Origin: JBDIAG01 sp047974565
GTDB lineage: Bacteria > Actinomycetota > Actinomycetes > Actinomycetales > CAWJMD01
DNA length: 64,000 nucleotides
Reading direction: 5' to 3'
Assembly: GCA_047974565.1 (NCBI GenBank)
Contig: JBKECN010000088.1
Location: 1 to 64,000, forward strand
Part shown: piece after piece, positions 1 to 9,215 of the stretch
How positions within the stretch are numbered: position 1 is the first letter of the stretch
Layout: every line of letters starts with the position of its first letter
Notes under the pieces: generated by a model
Told to the model about the DNA's origin: nothing
Database searches by the model: none
What the model saw: the letters and a program-made list of their open reading frames with translations, nothing else
Position numbers and translations under genes: made by a program

Positions 1-444
1 CCCCACACGCCCTCATCTCCATGGCCATGCTCACCCGCAGCGGCCTATGCCCACCCCTACCCACCCAAATAACAGTCACCAACACCAAATAAAACCACCC
101 ACACAACCGTCAGTAGGGCCCTAATCTTCGTTATCATATATCTGCTTTTCTCATTTCTTCTTGTGGTTAAGAAGAGTAGTTTTCGCAGTTCTGCGCCGAC
201 TGAGCCCCACGCATAAGACATGAGTTCGACAAGGGGCGTTCCGCCCATCTAGCCAAAGTGGCCCTGTCGGGCCGCCCGTTCCGGGGTGAGAATGGTGGTG
301 CGGTCGCTCGGTGACGCCGGTGTTCCTATGGTCCCTGTGAGGCCGTCGTCTAGCCGGGTGGGGAACCGTGTGGTGGGGGGTGTGTACCAGCAACGGTGTA
401 ACTGGCCTGACGGTAGACGGCGTGTCTACCAGAAAGGCACAGTG
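1..444. other. gene-free left edge, AT-richer stretch
   Basis: I see no convincing gene here. Bases 60-200 are clearly more AT-rich than the rest of the window, and short open frames lack family features. The stretch leads into a decayed IS256 transposase, so part of it may be the outer end of that element, but no terminal inverted repeat could be paired by eye. Confidence 0.5.
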
Positions 445-1155
445 ATGACCGACAAGATTCCAAGCGTGAACTCAACACTCATTCCTCCGAAGGTGAATCC
501 GCGCGACGCTGAACGAGCCGCGATCCGTGAGATGGTGAAATCAGCCAATGAACGAGGAGAGGACATTACCGGACCGACAGGCCTGTTGAAACTCTTCACC
601 AAGACTGTTCTCGAGACGGCGTTGGATGAGGAAATGACCGCTCACCTGGGATACGCAAAGCACGCGGTCGAAGGCCGTGACGGCGGGAACTCGCGTAACG
701 GGATGCGAACCAAGACCGTGATCTCGGACGCGGTCGGGCCGGTGGAGATCGAGGTCCCTCGTGATCGTGAGGGGACGTTCGAACCGAGGATTGTCGCTAA
801 GCGGCAACGCCATTTAGGCAGTATCGACGACATTGTCCTGTCGTTGTATGCGAAAGGGTTGACCACGGGTGAGATCAGCGCCCAATCCGGGCGAGGTGTA
901 CGACGCGAGCGTGTCCAAGTCCGTGATCTCCACGATTACCGACAGCGTGGTGGCACAGATGAGTGAGTGGTCGAGCCGGCCGCTGCAGCCCATCTACGTG
1001 GCCGTGTTCGTCGATGCCATCCACGTCAAGGTCCGAGAGGGCCAGGCCTGCCGACAGGCCCTTCTACGCCGCCATCGGGGTGGACCTGGCCGGCCGCAGG
1101 GACGTCCTGGACTGTGGGCCGGCACCCCAGGTGCCGCGTGGGGTGCCTGGCCGTA
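445..1155 (+). pseudogene. IS256-family (mutator-type) transposase remnant, frameshifted and truncated
   Basis: The first ~150 codons from the ATG at 445 read as the N-terminus of an IS256/mutator transposase: an ALDEEMTAHLGY stretch, then GNSRNGMRTKTV and the SLYAKGLTTGEI segment. The expected continuation (GEVYDASVSKSVIST, then YVAVFVDAIHVKVREGQ with the first catalytic Asp) lies in another frame from about 893. A further shift near 1050 gives RPFYAAIGVDLAGRRDVL, and a third near 1110 gives LWAGT. Similarity stops near 1155 where an IS21 remnant in the opposite orientation begins. The family protein is normally about 400 residues, so this copy is inactive. Confidence 0.85.
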
Positions 1156-1700
1156 ACTGCTTGTGGTAGGCCAGGATTGACCCGAGATCGGCGTCGGCGA
1201 ACCGGTGGTGGACGGCGGCGTGCCCGAGCGCCCAGTCCACGTGGTCGGCCCCGAGCAGGGCGGCGAGGTCGACCCCGGTCGCCATCTTCACCCGGATTCT
1301 GCTGGTGCCGGCGGCGGCTGCCTCGCACAGCCAGGTGAGGGCACCGTCACCGATGGCGAGGAACTCCTTCTCGGCGGTGGTGCGGGGTTTGGGTGCCCGG
1401 TGCAGTGCCCGGCCGGAGCGGGCGGGAAATGCTCGTCATCGAACCGAGGGTTACCAGGGGTGGTGACCAGGTGGCGGGCGACCTCGACCGGACCGGCCGC
1501 CCCGACATGCACGACCACCAGTTCCGCCCGTTCTTCGTGTCCCGGTACTGCACCCACACGCTCTGACCCATCAACTGGTGCGGAACCGAGTACTGGGCGC
1601 CGTCGACCGTGATCATCGGCGTGTTCGCCGGGACCCGGCGGGTCGTGCCGAACGTGAGCGTGTGCGGGGCATCGGGGACCGGGTGGAAGCCGGGGAACGT
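1140..1700 (-). pseudogene. IS21-family transposase (IstA) C-terminal remnant
   Basis: On the minus strand three frames together give the C-terminal part of an IstA transposase: TPMITVDGAQYSVPHQLMGQ (near 1590-1530), VVVHVGAAGPVEVARH followed by FDDEHFPPAPAG (near 1520-1420), and DHVDWALGHAAVHHRFADAD with SILAYHK (near 1255-1165). At least two frameshifts separate them. The catalytic core, the N-terminus and istB are absent. Its 3' end abuts the truncated IS256 remnant, so the two elements decayed together. Bases from 1700 to about 1915 show no recognisable gene. Confidence 0.8.
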
Positions 1701-1917
1701 CGAGCAGGGCGAGGCGGACTCCGAGCAGACCACGAGATCCAAAGCGGCTGAAGAGGCGAGGAAGTGGTTCCACAGACGTGGACGCGGCAACGGCGGGCCT
1801 GACAAGGGGCCCAGACAGCGGTAGCGCGCCATTCCCGTGCCGGGCGGGTCGATCCTGGCCGGTCGTCGGGCCGCCAACGCCCGGTGGGTCAGCCTGGCCG
1901 CCCCGGGTCGGATTCCG

Positions 1918-1940
1918 CGGCGGTGTCGTTCACACCGCCG
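1918..1940 (-). terminator. hairpin enclosing the kinase stop codon
   Basis: A perfect 9-bp stem (CGGCGGTGT / ACACCGCCG) with a 5-nt loop surrounds the TGA stop of the histidine kinase at 1932-1930. It sits at the end of the GT-C/regulator/kinase operon. There is no T-tract, so factor-independent termination is uncertain. Confidence 0.5.
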
Positions 1941-2946
1941 GAATCCTCACCAGCACCCGACAACCGAGCCCTTCGTTGCGGATGCTGATCTCACCTCGAT
2001 GCGCCTCCACCAGGCCTCGCGCGATCGCCAGACCCAAACCGCCGCCGGTGGTCTCGTCCTTGCTCCTGGCCGGGGACCCGCGGAAGGCGACGTCGAAGAC
2101 GCGAGGCAGATCCTCGGGTGGGATCCCACCGCAGGCATCGCTGACCGCGAACCACACCCGGTCCGAATCGCTGCCCGCCTCCAGGGCCACCACCCCGTCC
2201 GAGGGTGTGAACCGGATCGCGTTCACCAGCAGGTTCCGCACCACCCGTCCCAACTCCGCCTCCGAGCCGACCACCGCGGTGGCAGGCAGCGGCCGGGAGG
2301 TGAGGTTCACTCCGCGCGCTCGCGCCAGCGGGGCCGCCGAGGCGATCGCCTCCGACAACACCTCGGCCAGATCGACTGTGCCCGAAGGCAGCCGGAAGGC
2401 ACCTGCCTGAATCCGGGAGAGTTCGAAGAGATCGTCCACCAGCAGCGTCATCCGGTCGGCTTCCTCCCGGAGTCGACGGTGGTACTCGGCGGTGGTCGCA
2501 GGGTCGTTCACCACCCCGTCCTCCAGCGCCTCGCTCATCGCCCTGATACCCGCCAGCGGGGTGCGCAGATCGTGCGACACCCAGGCCACCAACTCGCGGC
2601 GACTGTGCTCCATCAACCGCTCCTGCTCGCGCAGTTCGTCGGCCCAGATGGCGTCCCGGCGCAGCCCGCGACTCAGCCACCAGGCCGTCACCGCACTCAC
2701 CGCCGCAGCAACCGCCACCACCACCAGCGTCACCTTCAGATCGTGCGGGGACAGGAACATCTGCATGCTCACCGTGACCACACCGAGCACGATCGAGAGC
2801 ACCACGGCCACCAGCAGCACAGCCACGCTCATCGTCACCCGGTGGTTGCGCAGGTGCCGTAGCAGCGCCCACGCCGCCACTCCCACAGGCGCCGAAACCA
2901 GCAGTGCGTAGCCGGCAATGACCAGCAGATCGGATAACGGGATCAC
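1930..2946 (-). CDS. sensor histidine kinase (OmpR-partner type)
   Basis: A membrane-bound sensor kinase of 338 residues that should phosphorylate the response regulator encoded just upstream. The first ~85 residues hold hydrophobic segments (from LLVIAGYALLV to TLVVVAVAAAVSAV). A HisKA domain follows with the phospho-acceptor in VSHDLRTPLAGIRAM, then a HATPase domain with the N box NLLVNAIRFTP and glycine boxes near GGIPPEDLPRVF and GGGLGLAIARGLVEAH. I chose the GTG at 2946 because a GGGAGGG ribosome site precedes it and it overlaps the regulator stop codon (GTGA). The short extracytoplasmic part gives no clue to the signal. Confidence 0.9.
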   Translation of the reverse strand: MIPLSDLLVIAGYALLVSAPVGVAAWALLRHLRNHRVTMSVAVLLVAVVLSIVLGVVTVSMQMFLSPHDLKVTLVVVAVAAAVSAVTAWWLSRGLRRDAIWADELREQERLMEHSRRELVAWVSHDLRTPLAGIRAMSEALEDGVVNDPATTAEYHRRLREEADRMTLLVDDLFELSRIQAGAFRLPSGTVDLAEVLSEAIASAAPLARARGVNLTSRPLPATAVVGSEAELGRVVRNLLVNAIRFTPSDGVVALEAGSDSDRVWFAVSDACGGIPPEDLPRVFDVAFRGSPARSKDETTGGGLGLAIARGLVEAHRGEISIRNEGLGCRVLVRIPAV

Positions 2947-3695
2947 CGTAGCCCTCCCGCAGAACCTGGCGCGGAGTGCGTACCGGAAGGACGCCCGGGT
3001 TCGGAGCTGGAAGCGGCCACCGGCTCGTACCGGTACCCGACGCCCCACACGGTGACGATCCGCTGTGGTGCGCTGGGATCGGCCTCAACCTTCTCCCGCA
3101 ACCGCCGCACATGCACGGTCACGGTGGAACTGTCGCCGAAGGACCAGCCCCACACCCGCTCCAACAACGCCTCCCGGGTGAACGCTGCTTGTGGATGAGA
3201 CAAGAAGTGGGCCAGCAGATCGAACTCGCGCCCGGTCAGTGCGAGGTCGGCTCCGGCGAGCCGGGCCGCTCGGGCCACCGGGTCCAGAACCAGGTCGCCG
3301 TCGACGACCTGCGCGGCCGGGGCGGCCTCAGCGGGAGCCACCCGACGCAGGATCGACCCGATCCGCAAGACGAGTTCCCGCGGGCTGAACGGCTTGACCA
3401 CGTAGTCGTCCGCGCCGATCTCCAAGCCCAGCACCCGGTCCGACTCCTCGCCGCGGGCCGTCAGCATCACCACCGGCACGTCGGACTCGCGGCGAACCAG
3501 GCGCGCCACCTCCAGGCCGTCCAGCCCCGGCAGCATGAGATCCAGGACGGCCAGGTCCACTCCACCCGAACGAAAGACCTGCAGAGCCTGCAGCCCGTCG
3601 ACGGCGGTCACCACCTGGTACCCGGCCTGATCCAGGTAGCGCCGCAGCACGTCCAGCACCGTCGGATCGTCGTCCACCACGAGAATTCGTGCCAT
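2943..3695 (-). CDS. response regulator, OmpR/PhoB family
   Basis: A 250-residue DNA-binding response regulator. The receiver domain starts MARILVVDDD, has the phospho-acceptor Asp in LAVLDLMLPGLDG, the Thr in VVMLTARG and Lys in DDYVVKPFSP. The C-terminal winged helix carries LTGREFDLLAHFL and WGVGYRYEP. The ATG at 3695 has GGAG 8 nt upstream; longer reading to 3809 lacks family similarity. It overlaps the kinase by four bases and starts two bases after the GT-C gene stop, so the three are one operon. Two similar sites in the divergent region at 5106 and 5237 are candidate targets. Confidence 0.92.
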   Translation of the reverse strand: MARILVVDDDPTVLDVLRRYLDQAGYQVVTAVDGLQALQVFRSGGVDLAVLDLMLPGLDGLEVARLVRRESDVPVVMLTARGEESDRVLGLEIGADDYVVKPFSPRELVLRIGSILRRVAPAEAAPAAQVVDGDLVLDPVARAARLAGADLALTGREFDLLAHFLSHPQAAFTREALLERVWGWSFGDSSTVTVHVRRLREKVEADPSAPQRIVTVWGVGYRYEPVAASSSEPGRPSGTHSAPGSAGGLR

Positions 3696-3697
3696 CC

Positions 3698-5050
3698 TCA
3701 CCACTCCGTCATGACGCAGATCTGCATGAGTAATGCCCACGCCGCTGTTGCGGCCAGCCACCAGCCGGTGCGGCGCGGCGCCAACGCGGCCACCGCCACC
3801 GTCAACCACGGGTAGAAGGGCAACCAGATCCGCTCCACCTCGCCCTTGGTCATGCCCGTGACGTCCACGATGACGATCGCCACCAGCACCGGCAGCACCA
3901 GCACCCGCGTCTCCGGTCGGCGCAGCACCCCCGGGAGCGCGGCGACCACGGCGGGCCCGACCGCGAACGCTGCCACCACCAGCCCGGCCACCACGAAGTA
4001 GGCATAGGGCCGGTTATGCCAGGACGGCCCATCGGCCACTCGCAATGCGGTCGCGTGCAGGCCCTGCCACCACCAGAACCCTGCGGCGCCGGCCGCAAGC
4101 AGCGGCGCCAACGCCCCGCTGGCCACCCAACCGATCCGGCGCCAGGTGCCCTGATGAGCGACGATCGCCAGCCCGAGCAGACCCAGCGGGGCCACCCCGT
4201 ACGAGCCGAAGGCCGCCAGCCCTGCCAGCAACCCAGCCGTCACCGCCAGCACCCGCGAACGGCCCGCGCCGGTGAGCGCGGCGAACGCCCACGCCAGCGT
4301 CCCGGTCCACAGCGCATCCGCCGAGGTCGCCACCCACATCGCCCAGGGGGCGAGCACGAGAAAGGGAGCCACCCGACGGGCCGCCTCCTGATCGCCGCAC
4401 GCGCGGACCGCGATGAGCACCGCCGGCACCGCCGCCGACCCCGCCACGATGCACGCCAGGCCCGCCCACACCGGGCCCCCCAAGCCGATCGCCTCCAGCC
4501 CGGCGAAGAACGCCAGCGCACCCGGTGGGTGGCCGCCCACGTGCGTGGTCCAGGGATCCGCATCCTGGGCCGAGACATGCTGGACGTAGGTCGACAGCAG
4601 CTCACCCAGGCCGTTGACCCGGGGAACGTCATAGAGGTACTCGTGCCGCGACGTCAGGGGACGGGCCAGCACCTGCCACGACAAGCCGTCTCGCACCCCG
4701 GCCAGCGTCACCGCCCAACCCAGCGAACCCAGCCAACCGGTCGCCAGCACCCACGCCCACGGCCCCTGCCGCCACCACCGCCGCGCAGCCAGCACCACGA
4801 GGGCAACGGCGACCGGGGCCACCACCCAGACGCTCACCGCCGGCTCGAAGGGACCCCGCAGGAGCAAACCGTCCGCCAGATGCAGCCGAACCCCGTCCTC
4901 GACGAGTCTGCGCCCGACCAGCCCGGTGCCGATCGCCACGATCGCCACCACGGCGACGGCCACGATCCCGGCGATGTCGCCGGCATAGCCGGGCCGGGCC
5001 GAGGGCCGGCGCCGGGCGCGCGCGGCGTCGGCAGGGGACTGCATGCCCAC
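3698..5050 (-). CDS. multi-spanning GT-C-like glycosyltransferase family membrane protein
   Basis: A hydrophobic protein of about 450 residues with ten or more predicted membrane segments. The motif GHPPGALAFFAGL in a loop after DADPWTTHV resembles ArnT/PMT-like GT-C proteins of actinobacteria that move sugars from lipid carriers. The C-terminal WLPFYPWLTVAVAAL segment is also typical. The start is uncertain: GTG at 5050 or ATG at 5044, neither with a strong ribosome site. It is first in an operon with a response regulator and kinase, and divergent from a gene for a GT2-DUF2064 fusion, which supports a role in the same glycan or glycolipid process. The substrate is unknown. Confidence 0.7.
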   Translation of the reverse strand: MGMQSPADAARARRRPSARPGYAGDIAGIVAVAVVAIVAIGTGLVGRRLVEDGVRLHLADGLLLRGPFEPAVSVWVVAPVAVALVVLAARRWWRQGPWAWVLATGWLGSLGWAVTLAGVRDGLSWQVLARPLTSRHEYLYDVPRVNGLGELLSTYVQHVSAQDADPWTTHVGGHPPGALAFFAGLEAIGLGGPVWAGLACIVAGSAAVPAVLIAVRACGDQEAARRVAPFLVLAPWAMWVATSADALWTGTLAWAFAALTGAGRSRVLAVTAGLLAGLAAFGSYGVAPLGLLGLAIVAHQGTWRRIGWVASGALAPLLAAGAAGFWWWQGLHATALRVADGPSWHNRPYAYFVVAGLVVAAFAVGPAVVAALPGVLRRPETRVLVLPVLVAIVIVDVTGMTKGEVERIWLPFYPWLTVAVAALAPRRTGWWLAATAAWALLMQICVMTEW

Positions 5051-5300
5051 ACGCTAGGAGAGTCCGCGCGAGCTTGCCCACCGAAAGCACCAGCCAGCGG
5101 CCTGTCGTCACACTTCGGTAAGCCCGATCCAGGCCTACGCTCCTCAGAGCTGGACGCGACGTTGACATTTTCCGGTGTCACACAAGGCGTTCCCGGTCCG
5201 GACCCACGAGGTGAACTGACCGGCCCGGCCGGCGGCCGTCATTGTTCGGTAAGAGTGCGAACGCTTCCGCTTCGCGGACACCGTCCGTACTGTCGACGCC
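5051..5300. promoter_or_regulatory. divergent promoter region with two copies of a TTCGGTAAG-containing element
   Basis: This 250-bp gap separates the divergent GT-C/regulator operon and the GT2 operon. Two plus-strand elements, CGTCACACTTCGGTAAG (5106-5122) and CGTCATTGTTCGGTAAG (5237-5253), match at 14 of 17 positions and lie 131 bp apart. TACTGT at about 5287-5292 could be a -10 box for a leaderless GT2 transcript. The copies may be binding sites of the neighbouring OmpR-type regulator; this is inference. Confidence 0.4.
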
Positions 5301-6611
5301 ATGCCCGATGTCGTTCTGCCCTGTCTGGACGAGGCCCTGGCGCTTCCGGCGCTCTTCGACGCGATGCCCACCCGCTGGCGCCCGATCCTGTGTGACAACG
5401 GCTCCCGGGACGGCTCGGCGGACATCGCCCGGCGGCGCGGAGTTCAGGTGGTCGAGGTCCCAAGGCGGGGATACGGTGCCGCCGTGCACGCCGGCTTGCA
5501 GGCATCGGACGCCGACGTGCTGGCGGTGATGGACGCCGACGGCACGCTCGACCCCCGCCAACTCGACCGGGTGGCCGCACCGGTGGAGGCTTTCGAGGCC
5601 GACCTCGTGGTGGGTCGGCGAAGGCCGGTGAACTGGCGGAACCATCCGCTCACCGCCCGGACGGTGAACGCCGTGCTGACCCGCCGGGTCCGACGCGGTG
5701 CCGGAGTGCACCTGCACGATCTGGGGCCGATGCGGGCCGCCCGCCGTGAATCACTCCTGGCGCTCGGTGTGCAGGATCGACGTTTCGGCTACCCCTTGGA
5801 AGAGCTGATGCGGGCGGGCCGCGCCACCTGGCGGGTGCGCGAGGTGGATGTCGACTATGGTTCTCGCGCAGCGGGTTCCACATCGAAGGTGACCGGCTCG
5901 GTGCGGGGAAGTCTTCGCGCGCTGCATGACCTCGGCGGGGTGGCCGCGCGCGCCGCCGGGCCGGCGCATCCGCAGCCCACGGTGGTGGTGATGTCCAAGG
6001 TCCCCGCACCAGGGAAGGTCAAGACCCGCCTGTGCCCGCCTTTGGCCCCCGAGTCGGCGGCCACACTCGCCGAGGCCGCATTGCTGGACACCCTCGACGC
6101 GGTCTCGGCCACCGCCGGGGTGCGGCGGATACTCGCCCTGGCCGGGGAGTGCGCCGAGGCCGAGCCGTGGAAGCGCTGCGACTTCACCCTCGTGCCGCAG
6201 CGCGGCCAAGGGCTCGGGGACCGGTTGGCGAACGTGCTCACCGACGTCCATGATCCAGACGGCGGGCCGGTGCTCCTGGTGGGCATGGACACCCCACAGT
6301 TGCGGCCCGCGCACTTGTTCGCCGCACTCGAAGTGCTCACCCGGAAACCGGTGGTGCTCGCCGACGCCGACGACGGGGGATGGTGGCTGATCGGGCTGCG
6401 GGACTCCAGAACCGCCGAGGTACTCAGGGGGGTGCCGATGTCACGCCCGGATACCGCCGACCTCACCCGTCAGGCGTTCGCCGCCCGCGAGGTGGAGGTG
6501 GCCGCTCTGATGACCCTCACCGACGTGGACACCATCGACGACGCCATCCTGGTGGCTGCACAGGCGCCCGCGTCCAGGTTCGCTCACGCGGTCCGTGAGG
6601 CACTGGCGTGA
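5301..6611 (+). CDS. GT2 glycosyltransferase fused to a DUF2064 (TIGR04282-type) domain
   Basis: A 436-residue two-domain protein. Residues 1-220 are a GT2 nucleotide-sugar transferase: PDVVLPCLDEALALPAL, DNGSRDGSAD, GYGAAVHAGL and the DAD motif in VMDADGTLD. Residues 225-436 are a DUF2064 domain, a cofactor-guanylyltransferase-like fold, starting VVVMSKVPAPGKVKTRL with GMDTPQLRP later. In many actinobacteria these are separate neighbouring genes; here they are one polypeptide. No ribosome site precedes the ATG, in line with leaderless translation. The gene overlaps the following methyltransferase by four bases (GTGA). Confidence 0.85.
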   Translation: MPDVVLPCLDEALALPALFDAMPTRWRPILCDNGSRDGSADIARRRGVQVVEVPRRGYGAAVHAGLQASDADVLAVMDADGTLDPRQLDRVAAPVEAFEADLVVGRRRPVNWRNHPLTARTVNAVLTRRVRRGAGVHLHDLGPMRAARRESLLALGVQDRRFGYPLEELMRAGRATWRVREVDVDYGSRAAGSTSKVTGSVRGSLRALHDLGGVAARAAGPAHPQPTVVVMSKVPAPGKVKTRLCPPLAPESAATLAEAALLDTLDAVSATAGVRRILALAGECAEAEPWKRCDFTLVPQRGQGLGDRLANVLTDVHDPDGGPVLLVGMDTPQLRPAHLFAALEVLTRKPVVLADADDGGWWLIGLRDSRTAEVLRGVPMSRPDTADLTRQAFAAREVEVAALMTLTDVDTIDDAILVAAQAPASRFAHAVREALA

Positions 6612-7276
6612 ACGCATCCACCGACGGATTCGATCTCGCTCTGGCCTCGGTGCGGCGTCGGCACCGCCTGCGGCAGGAGTCGCTCTGGCTGGTCTCCTCG
6701 GACGGCACCCGGCGCAAGGCGCCCTACCGGGCCTGGTGCCGGACCGCGATCTCCGGCGACGAGACCATGCTGAGCCGGTGCAGCGGGCCGACCCTGGACG
6801 TCGGCTGCGGCCCGGGACGGCTGGTGGCCGCGCTCACCCGCCGAGGCATCCCCGCACTCGGCATCGACATCAGCGACGAATCCCTGCGCCACACCCGCGG
6901 ACGCGGGGCGCTCGCCCTGCGTCGGGACGTGTTCTCCACCCTGCCCGGTGAAGGACGGTGGAACACGGTGCTCTTGGCTGACGGGAACGTGGGTATCGGG
7001 GGAGACCCGGTACACCTGCTGCGACGGTGCGCGAGCCTGCTCGGGCGCGGGGGGCAGGTGCTGGTGGAACTGGCCGGGCCCCGACAAGACACCTGGCGGG
7101 GCGCCGCCCGATGGGAATGCCGCCGCAGCCACAGCGAATGGTTTCCCTGGGCGGTGCTCAGTGTCACCGACCTGGCGGAGGTGGCGGCCCTGACCGGGAT
7201 GACAACCCACCTGACGCGGGCCAGCAGCAAGCGCTGGTTCGCCAGTCTGCAGCCCCAGCCGGACCCGGTGCGATGA
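6608..7276 (+). CDS. class I SAM-dependent methyltransferase
   Basis: A 222-residue methyltransferase. Motif I is LDVGCGPGRLVAAL, followed by the acidic residue in LGIDIS at the end of strand 2. The start is a GTG overlapping the stop of the GT2 fusion gene, and its own TGA overlaps the ATG of the oxidoreductase, so translation of the operon is coupled. The N-terminal ~45 residues are rich in Arg. The substrate cannot be read from sequence; the operon context suggests a small molecule or lipid-linked glycan intermediate. Confidence 0.8.
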   Translation: MNASTDGFDLALASVRRRHRLRQESLWLVSSDGTRRKAPYRAWCRTAISGDETMLSRCSGPTLDVGCGPGRLVAALTRRGIPALGIDISDESLRHTRGRGALALRRDVFSTLPGEGRWNTVLLADGNVGIGGDPVHLLRRCASLLGRGGQVLVELAGPRQDTWRGAARWECRRSHSEWFPWAVLSVTDLAEVAALTGMTTHLTRASSKRWFASLQPQPDPVR

Positions 7277-8640
7277 GATCACCACTGCGACTGCGCCTCC
7301 CGGAACCCCCCACGGCCTTTCGTCACGGCCCCTTCGCCGAGAACGCCTTTCGCAGCCACTCCCGCAGCGAGCGGGTGACCAGCCTGCTCGGGATCGCGCT
7401 GGCGGTGACCTTCTCGATCTGCCTGGTCACCGGCCTCATCTCCCACCAACTGCAGGAGCCGATCGACGACGGCACCGGCTGGCTGGCCTGGCCCACCGGC
7501 CCGGCGTGGGGATACCGCCTCACCCAAGGTGTGCACGTGGCCAGTGGCCTGGCCAGCATCCCGCTCTTGCTGGCGAAATTATGGTCCGTGTATCCCAAAC
7601 TCTTCCGTTGGCCTCCTGCCGTGGACGTCGCGGACGCGCTGGGCCGACTCTCGCTTGCCGTCCTCGTCGGGTCGGCGATCTTCCAGTTGCTCACCGGGCT
7701 ACTCGACATCGCTCACTGGTACTCGGTGATGCCATTCTTCTTCCCGGACGCCCACTACGGCACCGCCTGGGTCGCCAGTGGCGCCATCGCGATCCACGTG
7801 GGGACCAAACTTCCCGTGGTACGAAGGGCGCTGGCCGGCGGCTCAGCCGAGCATCGGCCGGGCCCGCAGTCCGTGCCCTCTGCGAGTCAGTCCACCGATG
7901 CCGGGTCGGCGGCGGCCCCGCGCCGGGGCGGGGATGACGAAGGTGCGGACGGTCAGGACCGGTCTGACCTGGACGGCGCATCACCCGCGGCTCTCGGGCC
8001 GGAGGGTGGCCGGGCCCCCGGCCTGGACCGGCGCGGCTTCCTGGGCGGGGTGGCCCTGGCAACCGGTGCCGTCACCGTCACCACCATCGGGCAGTCCGTC
8101 CCCATCCTCTCGGGGCTGGCGGTACTCGCGCCCCGCGACCCGCGGGTCGGCCCCCAAGGGCTTCCGGTCAACAAGACCGCCGAATCCGCGCGGGTGCTGG
8201 AGTCGGCCAACGCCGCGGACTATGCGTTGCTGGTCGTCGGGCCCGGGCAGGTGAGCCTCAGCCTGGCCGACCTACGGGCACTGCCCCAGCACAGTGTCGA
8301 GCTGCCGATCGCCTGCGTGGAAGGGTGGAGTGCCACCGGACACTGGACTGGCGTCCGGATGCGAGACCTGCTGCTGCTGGCTGGTTTTGACCCGGCAGAC
8401 GACAACGACAGGTCCTTCGTGCGGGTGGAGTCGTTGCAACGCCGGGGCCGGTACCGGGCCAGCAGCCTGCCGTCCCGGTTCGCCGCGGACCCCCGCACCC
8501 TGCTCGCTCTCCAATTGGGCGACGAGCCGCTGCACCTCCAGCATGGATATCCGGCCCGGCTTATCGCACCCAACCGTCCTGGAGTCCTGCAAACAAAATG
8601 GGTGTCCACGGTGACGGTGCTTCCTCGAGGCGCGTCATGA
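7273..8640 (+). CDS. membrane-anchored molybdopterin-dependent oxidoreductase (sulfite-oxidase fold)
   Basis: A 455-residue protein. Residues ~35-180 form about four membrane segments with conserved histidines (HQL, HVASG, HWY, HVGTKLP) like a cytochrome b561-type anchor. A low-complexity linker follows, then DRRGFLGGVALATGAV, a twin-arginine-like segment that is internal. The C-terminal domain has the cysteine expected to bind molybdenum in PIACVEGWSATGHW and the GYPARLIAPN motif. It therefore resembles a fusion of YedZ-like and YedY-like parts. The ATG at 7273 overlaps the preceding stop. The linker (~residues 185-245) is rich in Ala, Gly, Asp and Pro. Confidence 0.85.
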   Translation: MRSPLRLRLPEPPTAFRHGPFAENAFRSHSRSERVTSLLGIALAVTFSICLVTGLISHQLQEPIDDGTGWLAWPTGPAWGYRLTQGVHVASGLASIPLLLAKLWSVYPKLFRWPPAVDVADALGRLSLAVLVGSAIFQLLTGLLDIAHWYSVMPFFFPDAHYGTAWVASGAIAIHVGTKLPVVRRALAGGSAEHRPGPQSVPSASQSTDAGSAAAPRRGGDDEGADGQDRSDLDGASPAALGPEGGRAPGLDRRGFLGGVALATGAVTVTTIGQSVPILSGLAVLAPRDPRVGPQGLPVNKTAESARVLESANAADYALLVVGPGQVSLSLADLRALPQHSVELPIACVEGWSATGHWTGVRMRDLLLLAGFDPADDNDRSFVRVESLQRRGRYRASSLPSRFAADPRTLLALQLGDEPLHLQHGYPARLIAPNRPGVLQTKWVSTVTVLPRGAS

Positions 8641-9047
8641 CCTGGGTGCAGCGAACCCTGTACGTCATCGGCGTCGCCGCAGTCGCCTATGGGGCCTACT
8701 GGCTCGTCACGGCGCTGTCCACTCGCTCGCTCATCGGGTTGGCCATCTTCGTCGCCGTCGGCATCGTCCTGCATGACGGGGTCATCGCGCCCCTGGCTGC
8801 GCTGACCGGAGTCACCGTGCGCCGGCTGGTGCCCCAGCGGGCTCGACGTCCCGTGCTCATCGGGCTCATCGTCACCGGCTCGCTCCTGGCGGTCGCCTGG
8901 CCGATGGTGCTTCGGCTCGGGGCGGACCCGGTGAACCCCTCGTTCCTGCCGCGGGACTACACCGCCGGACTCTTCGCGGCGATCAGCGTCGTCTGGGTGG
9001 GCGTGGCTGTCGCTCTGCTCGCCCGACGGATCACCCGCCCGCGCTGA
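8637..9047 (+). CDS. small integral membrane protein
   Basis: A 136-residue protein with four predicted membrane segments: near TLYVIGVAAVAYGAYWLV, LIGLAIFVAVGIVLHDG, VLIGLIVTGSLLAVAWP and LFAAISVVWVGVAVALLA. It is coupled by an ATGA overlap to the molybdopterin enzyme and ends the operon. I do not recognise a named family. Co-translation suggests a partner of the oxidoreductase, perhaps in the membrane electron path. Confidence 0.75.
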   Translation: MTWVQRTLYVIGVAAVAYGAYWLVTALSTRSLIGLAIFVAVGIVLHDGVIAPLAALTGVTVRRLVPQRARRPVLIGLIVTGSLLAVAWPMVLRLGADPVNPSFLPRDYTAGLFAAISVVWVGVAVALLARRITRPR

Positions 9048-9161
9048 GCCGTCGCGCAGTGCCGCATGGAGTTCGGCTGCCTCGTTACCCACGTACGACG
9101 AGGCGGCCACCGACCTCGTTGTGTCCCGGGCACTGGAGCTGTTCGACGCGCTCTGACCCTG

Positions 9162-9212
9162 CCATCGCCCGGACGGCGCCATCGCCCACACGGCGCCATC
9201 GTGCACCGACGG
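9162..9212. repeat. 17-bp tandem repeat, three copies
   Basis: Three adjoining 17-bp units: CCATCGCCCGGACGGCG, CCATCGCCCACACGGCG and a diverged third unit starting CCATCGTGCACC. They lie between the two convergent genes, just before a strong hairpin. Confidence 0.85.
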
Positions 9213-9215
9213 CAA

